NCBI GenBank assembly: GCA_028023455.1
Contig: JAQFVV010006238.1
Coordinates: 1,869,478-1,933,477 of the forward strand
Length of the DNA: 64,000 nt
Source of the DNA: Epiperipatus broadwayi
Taxonomy: Eukaryota > Onychophora > Udeonychophora > Euonychophora > Peripatidae
Reading direction: 5' to 3'
Shown here: positions 61,528 to 64,000 of the stretch, one piece after another
Layout: each line of letters starts with the position of its first letter
Numbering within the stretch: the stretch's first letter is position 1
Made by a program: the position numbers and the translations under genes
Notes under the pieces: model-generated
Told to the model about the DNA's origin: nothing
What the model saw: the letters and a program-made list of their open reading frames with translations, nothing else
Databases searched by the model: none

Positions 61528-61661
61528 TCTTTCTGTTTGATTTGTGTTCCTTTGCAGAATATTATCAATTGGTACACAATAGCTGAAATTTACTTTAGAC
61601 CTGATTGCAACACCATTTAATAATGTTCTGAAAATGAAAACAAATTAAACAGAAGAGTTCA
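61528..61661. mobile_element. Small inverted-repeat element in the palindrome loop
   Basis: ctctttctgtttgatttgtg at the left matches, inverted, ctcttctgtttaatttgttt at the right, with one deletion and a few substitutions. The total is about 134 bp. It could also be the original loop of the palindrome folding further. Confidence 0.6.
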
Positions 61662-61685
61662 ATTTTTTTTTTTAATTTTAAAATA

Positions 61686-62768
61686 CACCTGGGTCTCGTT
61701 TTATGCGATAGATAGGTTCCTCAGAAAACGCGTGCAAACGAAATCGTGCAAAAATAGACGTAACTTACCTTGAAAAAGGGGGGATACGGACTGTGATTTT
61801 TCAAAACTCGTGTAAAAGCAAAGCACCAACGTAAAATTTACTTTAAAATTCGTGCAAAAAAAAAAAATAAGGAAATAAAATATGACTAATGAAAAATTTC
61901 AAATTTGAAAAAAATTGATACAAGACAAACTTTTTTTAACTATAATATTTAATTTTATTCATAACAATATATTTTTATGCATAATTTACAGTAATTTATA
62001 TTTTTTTATACACGTTTTAATTATTATCGCTATTTGCCAGTAAACAAGTTCGTTTGCAAACTAATAAAAAAATCAGATTCTTCACAAGATGAAATACAAC
62101 TAGCGCCAACGTCACTCTCATGTTGTGTTAATTAATGGTTTTCTGGTGACAACATAATTAGTAATCAATCTAACAACTAAAAATTAAATTCTTATTTTTG
62201 TCTTTAATTTTCAATTTTAATTGTGCCCACTGCTATTACTCATCTTTTAAAAATAAACTTGCGGAGACTAAATTATTAATAATTGATTAAACGTTCTTTT
62301 TTAAAAAGCAAAAACAGAATGTGATTTAAAATGCAAAATTAACATGCACAATGTTTGAACAAATTTACATTATAATCTTGTAAAATTTAATGTATGTATA
62401 CATAAAATGTGGAAATCATGATTTTAATTTCATTATTGCATAAAATCTTACTATTATAAAGCACTGAAAATATTGAAATTACAAGTTTTTTTTTTTCATA
62501 TGTCATAGCATCGACCGAGAGGCGAACCCACAACCGTCTACTTGCTTGCAAGGCGACTGCGCCGACCTCTCGACTAACAACGCTTGACAGAAATTACAAC
62601 TTGAAAGTCGAATTTCAATAATGTGCTATTACTTTCAATATAACGTGAGTGCGTGAAATTTATTATTTAAAGTAATAGCGCAATATCGGAGTTCGACTTC
62701 CGGTGAAACACGAATCGCATAACTTCAAAATCGTGTTAAATAAGTCCACGTAAAAAGAGACCCAGGTG
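61686..62768. mobile_element. Non-autonomous inverted-terminus element, family A, copy 2
   Basis: The termini are cacctgggtctcgttttatg and, inverted, cacctgggtctctttttacg. The interior aligns with copy 1 (13165-14512): cctcagaaaa, then aaaaatagac and acttaccttg; later gtgcccactgct and gcactgaaaatattgaaatt, and the hairpin with gtcgaatttc/ggagttcgac arms (about 62607-62700). It is shorter than copy 1 by internal deletions but gained a SINE. It keeps CpG sites that are TpG or CpA in copy 1. There is no transposase. Confidence 0.88.
62475..62599 (-). mobile_element. tRNA-derived SINE, minus strand, with 10-bp target-site duplication
   Basis: gaaattacaa flanks it at 62475-62484 and 62590-62599. 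On the minus strand the body reads tgtcaagcgttgttagtcga, a cttgcaa loop, tgggttcgcctctcgg (B box), gatgctatgacatatg and an A tail. It shares the outer tgtca/tgaca pairing with the 28.1 kb copy, and the longer variable region and TGC loop with the 17.4 kb copy. It interrupts family A copy 2 just before its hairpin, so it is the last insertion in this nest. Confidence 0.92.
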
Positions 62769-63159
62769 CATATAGTTTTAGGAAATTTAAATAAATACAT
62801 TTGATTTAACAAATATACCAAAAAATTAGGTCTGAATGACTTTTCAAATGCACTCAATGTATTTCAAAAAAGGCATTGTTTGAGTGAATTTTCCACATAA
62901 AAAATTAAAAACCATACAAATTTGATATTTCTTATATAACAAAATAAATTGTCTACTAAATTATAAAATCATCTGATTGACAATGACTTGCAGATTGAAC
63001 TAATAACAAGTATAAACATCTGAATGTGGAAAAAAATAAAAACAGAAATATAAAAATGAATATTGTTAATCTTAATATATAAAATCACATTTTCCATAAA
63101 CTTTGTTGATCAACTTTCACAAAAAGTCTACATTACCAATAATGAATGAATTAATGCAG

Positions 63160-63847
63160 CGATCATTAAATTAAATACACATGGCTTTACAATTTCATAG
63201 ATCAAAACTTAACTTGGATGTAGCTGAGAAAAAAATTTTATAATGTAATTAATTCATTTGAAAAAACAATTTATGAATGGTGTGAGTATATCATCCCTTA
63301 TGCATTTCAGAAAGTTATCATTTGTGCATCTCCCTTTTTAATTGGGTACTATTCTAAAACCATTCTACAAAGCATCACTTAATTGCAGTAGTTCATCTTT
63401 ATTAGATATTGCTATATCAATTGGATAATATGATTTTGGTTTGTTAGATTATCATAGAATGGAAATTATTAAGCATGGCTATTTTTAATGAAGGTATTGC
63501 CAAGACTGGAATGTTTTATGATTGTATGCTGTTTTTTCTTTTGATGAAAATTAACTATTTTATTTATAATTCATTACTAATTCCATTTTTTCTGCTTATA
63601 TTTTGTATACGGGGGTATTATTAATAAAAATGGAATAGATGAAATAGGAATACTTTCTATATATCTTGTAATTCAAAATTTGCAAAAGCATTTTAATGTC
63701 TGCGTAATGGTTATTTTTTTCTTGATGATATAGAATCAGCTGAGTGCACTTTCAGTGAAGTGCACCGGAATCAGAACTCTCACAGATAAATAATGTGTTG
63801 CCATATTTATACAGTCATGTGATATTGTATACATTTTATTTAAATTC
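63160..63847. other. A+T-rich sequence, nothing recognised
   Basis: A small perfect hairpin, gtgcact with agtgcac around ttcagtga, lies at about 63743-63764. No gene. Confidence 0.55.
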
Positions 63848-64000
63848 ATGATTTAAATATTTCACTTATTAGATAACTGGGCTTTTTTTCTCTTGTTAAT
63901 GTCATTTTTATTGTTGGTGATGAACTATGCCTCTCTATTTTTTTTTCATCTTGTTCTACAACAGCATCCAGTTATCTAATAAGTAGAGCATTTAAATAAC
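63848..64000. repeat. Inverted repeat running into the window end
   Basis: cacttattagataactgg (about 63862-63880) is matched inverted at 63968-64000 (ccagttatctaataagtaga), and the pairing continues outwards through an atttaaat block. Arms are about 33 bp with about 85 bp between. It is probably a small MITE whose outer end may lie beyond the window. Confidence 0.7.

Larger units (their letters stand above)
61134..63159. mobile_element. Long palindrome with nested insertions
   Basis: The left arm (61134-61488) and right arm (62771-63159) are imperfect reverse complements over more than 350 bp. Matching blocks in order from the outside are tgcagtaattcattcgttat, ttgatcaac, aagtataaacatc, a tgtttgagtgaa block, aaaaattaggtctgaat and taaataaatacatt. 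Between the arms lie a small inverted-repeat element (61528-61661), then the family A element (61686-62768). The arms carry no long open frame. This is probably a foldback-type element or an inverted duplication that later received the two others. Confidence 0.85.

Overview
The window reads as non-coding, repeat-filled DNA from an invertebrate animal with an A+T-rich genome (about three quarters A+T by eye). The evidence is LINE retrotransposons with poly(A) tails, short tRNA-derived SINEs with target-site duplications, terminal-inverted-repeat (MITE-like) elements, microsatellites and poly-T/poly-C runs. There are no operons, ribosome-binding sites or dense coding. I cannot name the species. 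No complete host gene is visible. A few short GC-richer islands hold open frames or splice-like boundaries and may be exons or pseudogene fragments.

Layout. 0-5 kb: an AAT microsatellite, a diverged tandem repeat with a tRNA-like core, and two unexplained open frames (3.87-4.25 and 4.66-4.86 kb). 5-13 kb: mostly featureless, with an inverted repeat at 5.5-5.8 kb and possible exons at 7.82-7.94 kb (minus) and 12.10-12.20 kb (plus). 13.2-14.5 kb: a 1.35 kb element with inverted termini. 15.68-16.65 kb: a near-identical 323-bp unit repeated three times. 17.4 kb: a SINE. 19.2-19.9 kb: a diverged tandem array. 20.9-22.2, 27.4-27.8, 29.8-30.3 and 49.1-49.8 kb: decayed LINE reverse-transcriptase remnants, all on the minus strand. 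26.9-27.3 kb: a MITE with TA target site. 28.1 kb: a SINE with a 13-bp target-site duplication.

31.7-39.54 kb is the dominant object: a nearly full-length but dead LINE of the L1/Tx1 type on the plus strand. It has an unusually long ORF1 (RNA-binding protein with CCHC zinc knuckle and a C-terminal basic nuclear-localisation-like motif). ORF2 carries an apurinic-type endonuclease, a reverse transcriptase and a C-terminal zinc motif. The 3' end has AATAAA and a poly(A) tail. Frameshifts, stops, a 108-bp triplication and an altered catalytic box disable it.

40-64 kb: a good exon candidate at 40.9 kb (minus), a possible Gypsy integrase fragment (44.5 kb), a truncated third relative of the 13.2 kb element (47.2 kb), a mariner-like MITE (51.5 kb) and a perfect inverted duplication (51.75-51.91 kb). 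At 61.13-63.16 kb is a nested structure: a long palindrome, its loop holding a small inverted-repeat element and a second copy of the 13.2 kb family, which was itself hit by a SINE. The order of insertion can be read directly from the sequence.

The genes do not form a pathway. The LINEs are the likely source of the machinery that moved the SINEs (poly(A) tails, target-site duplications), and the MITE-like elements would have relied on transposases not present here.
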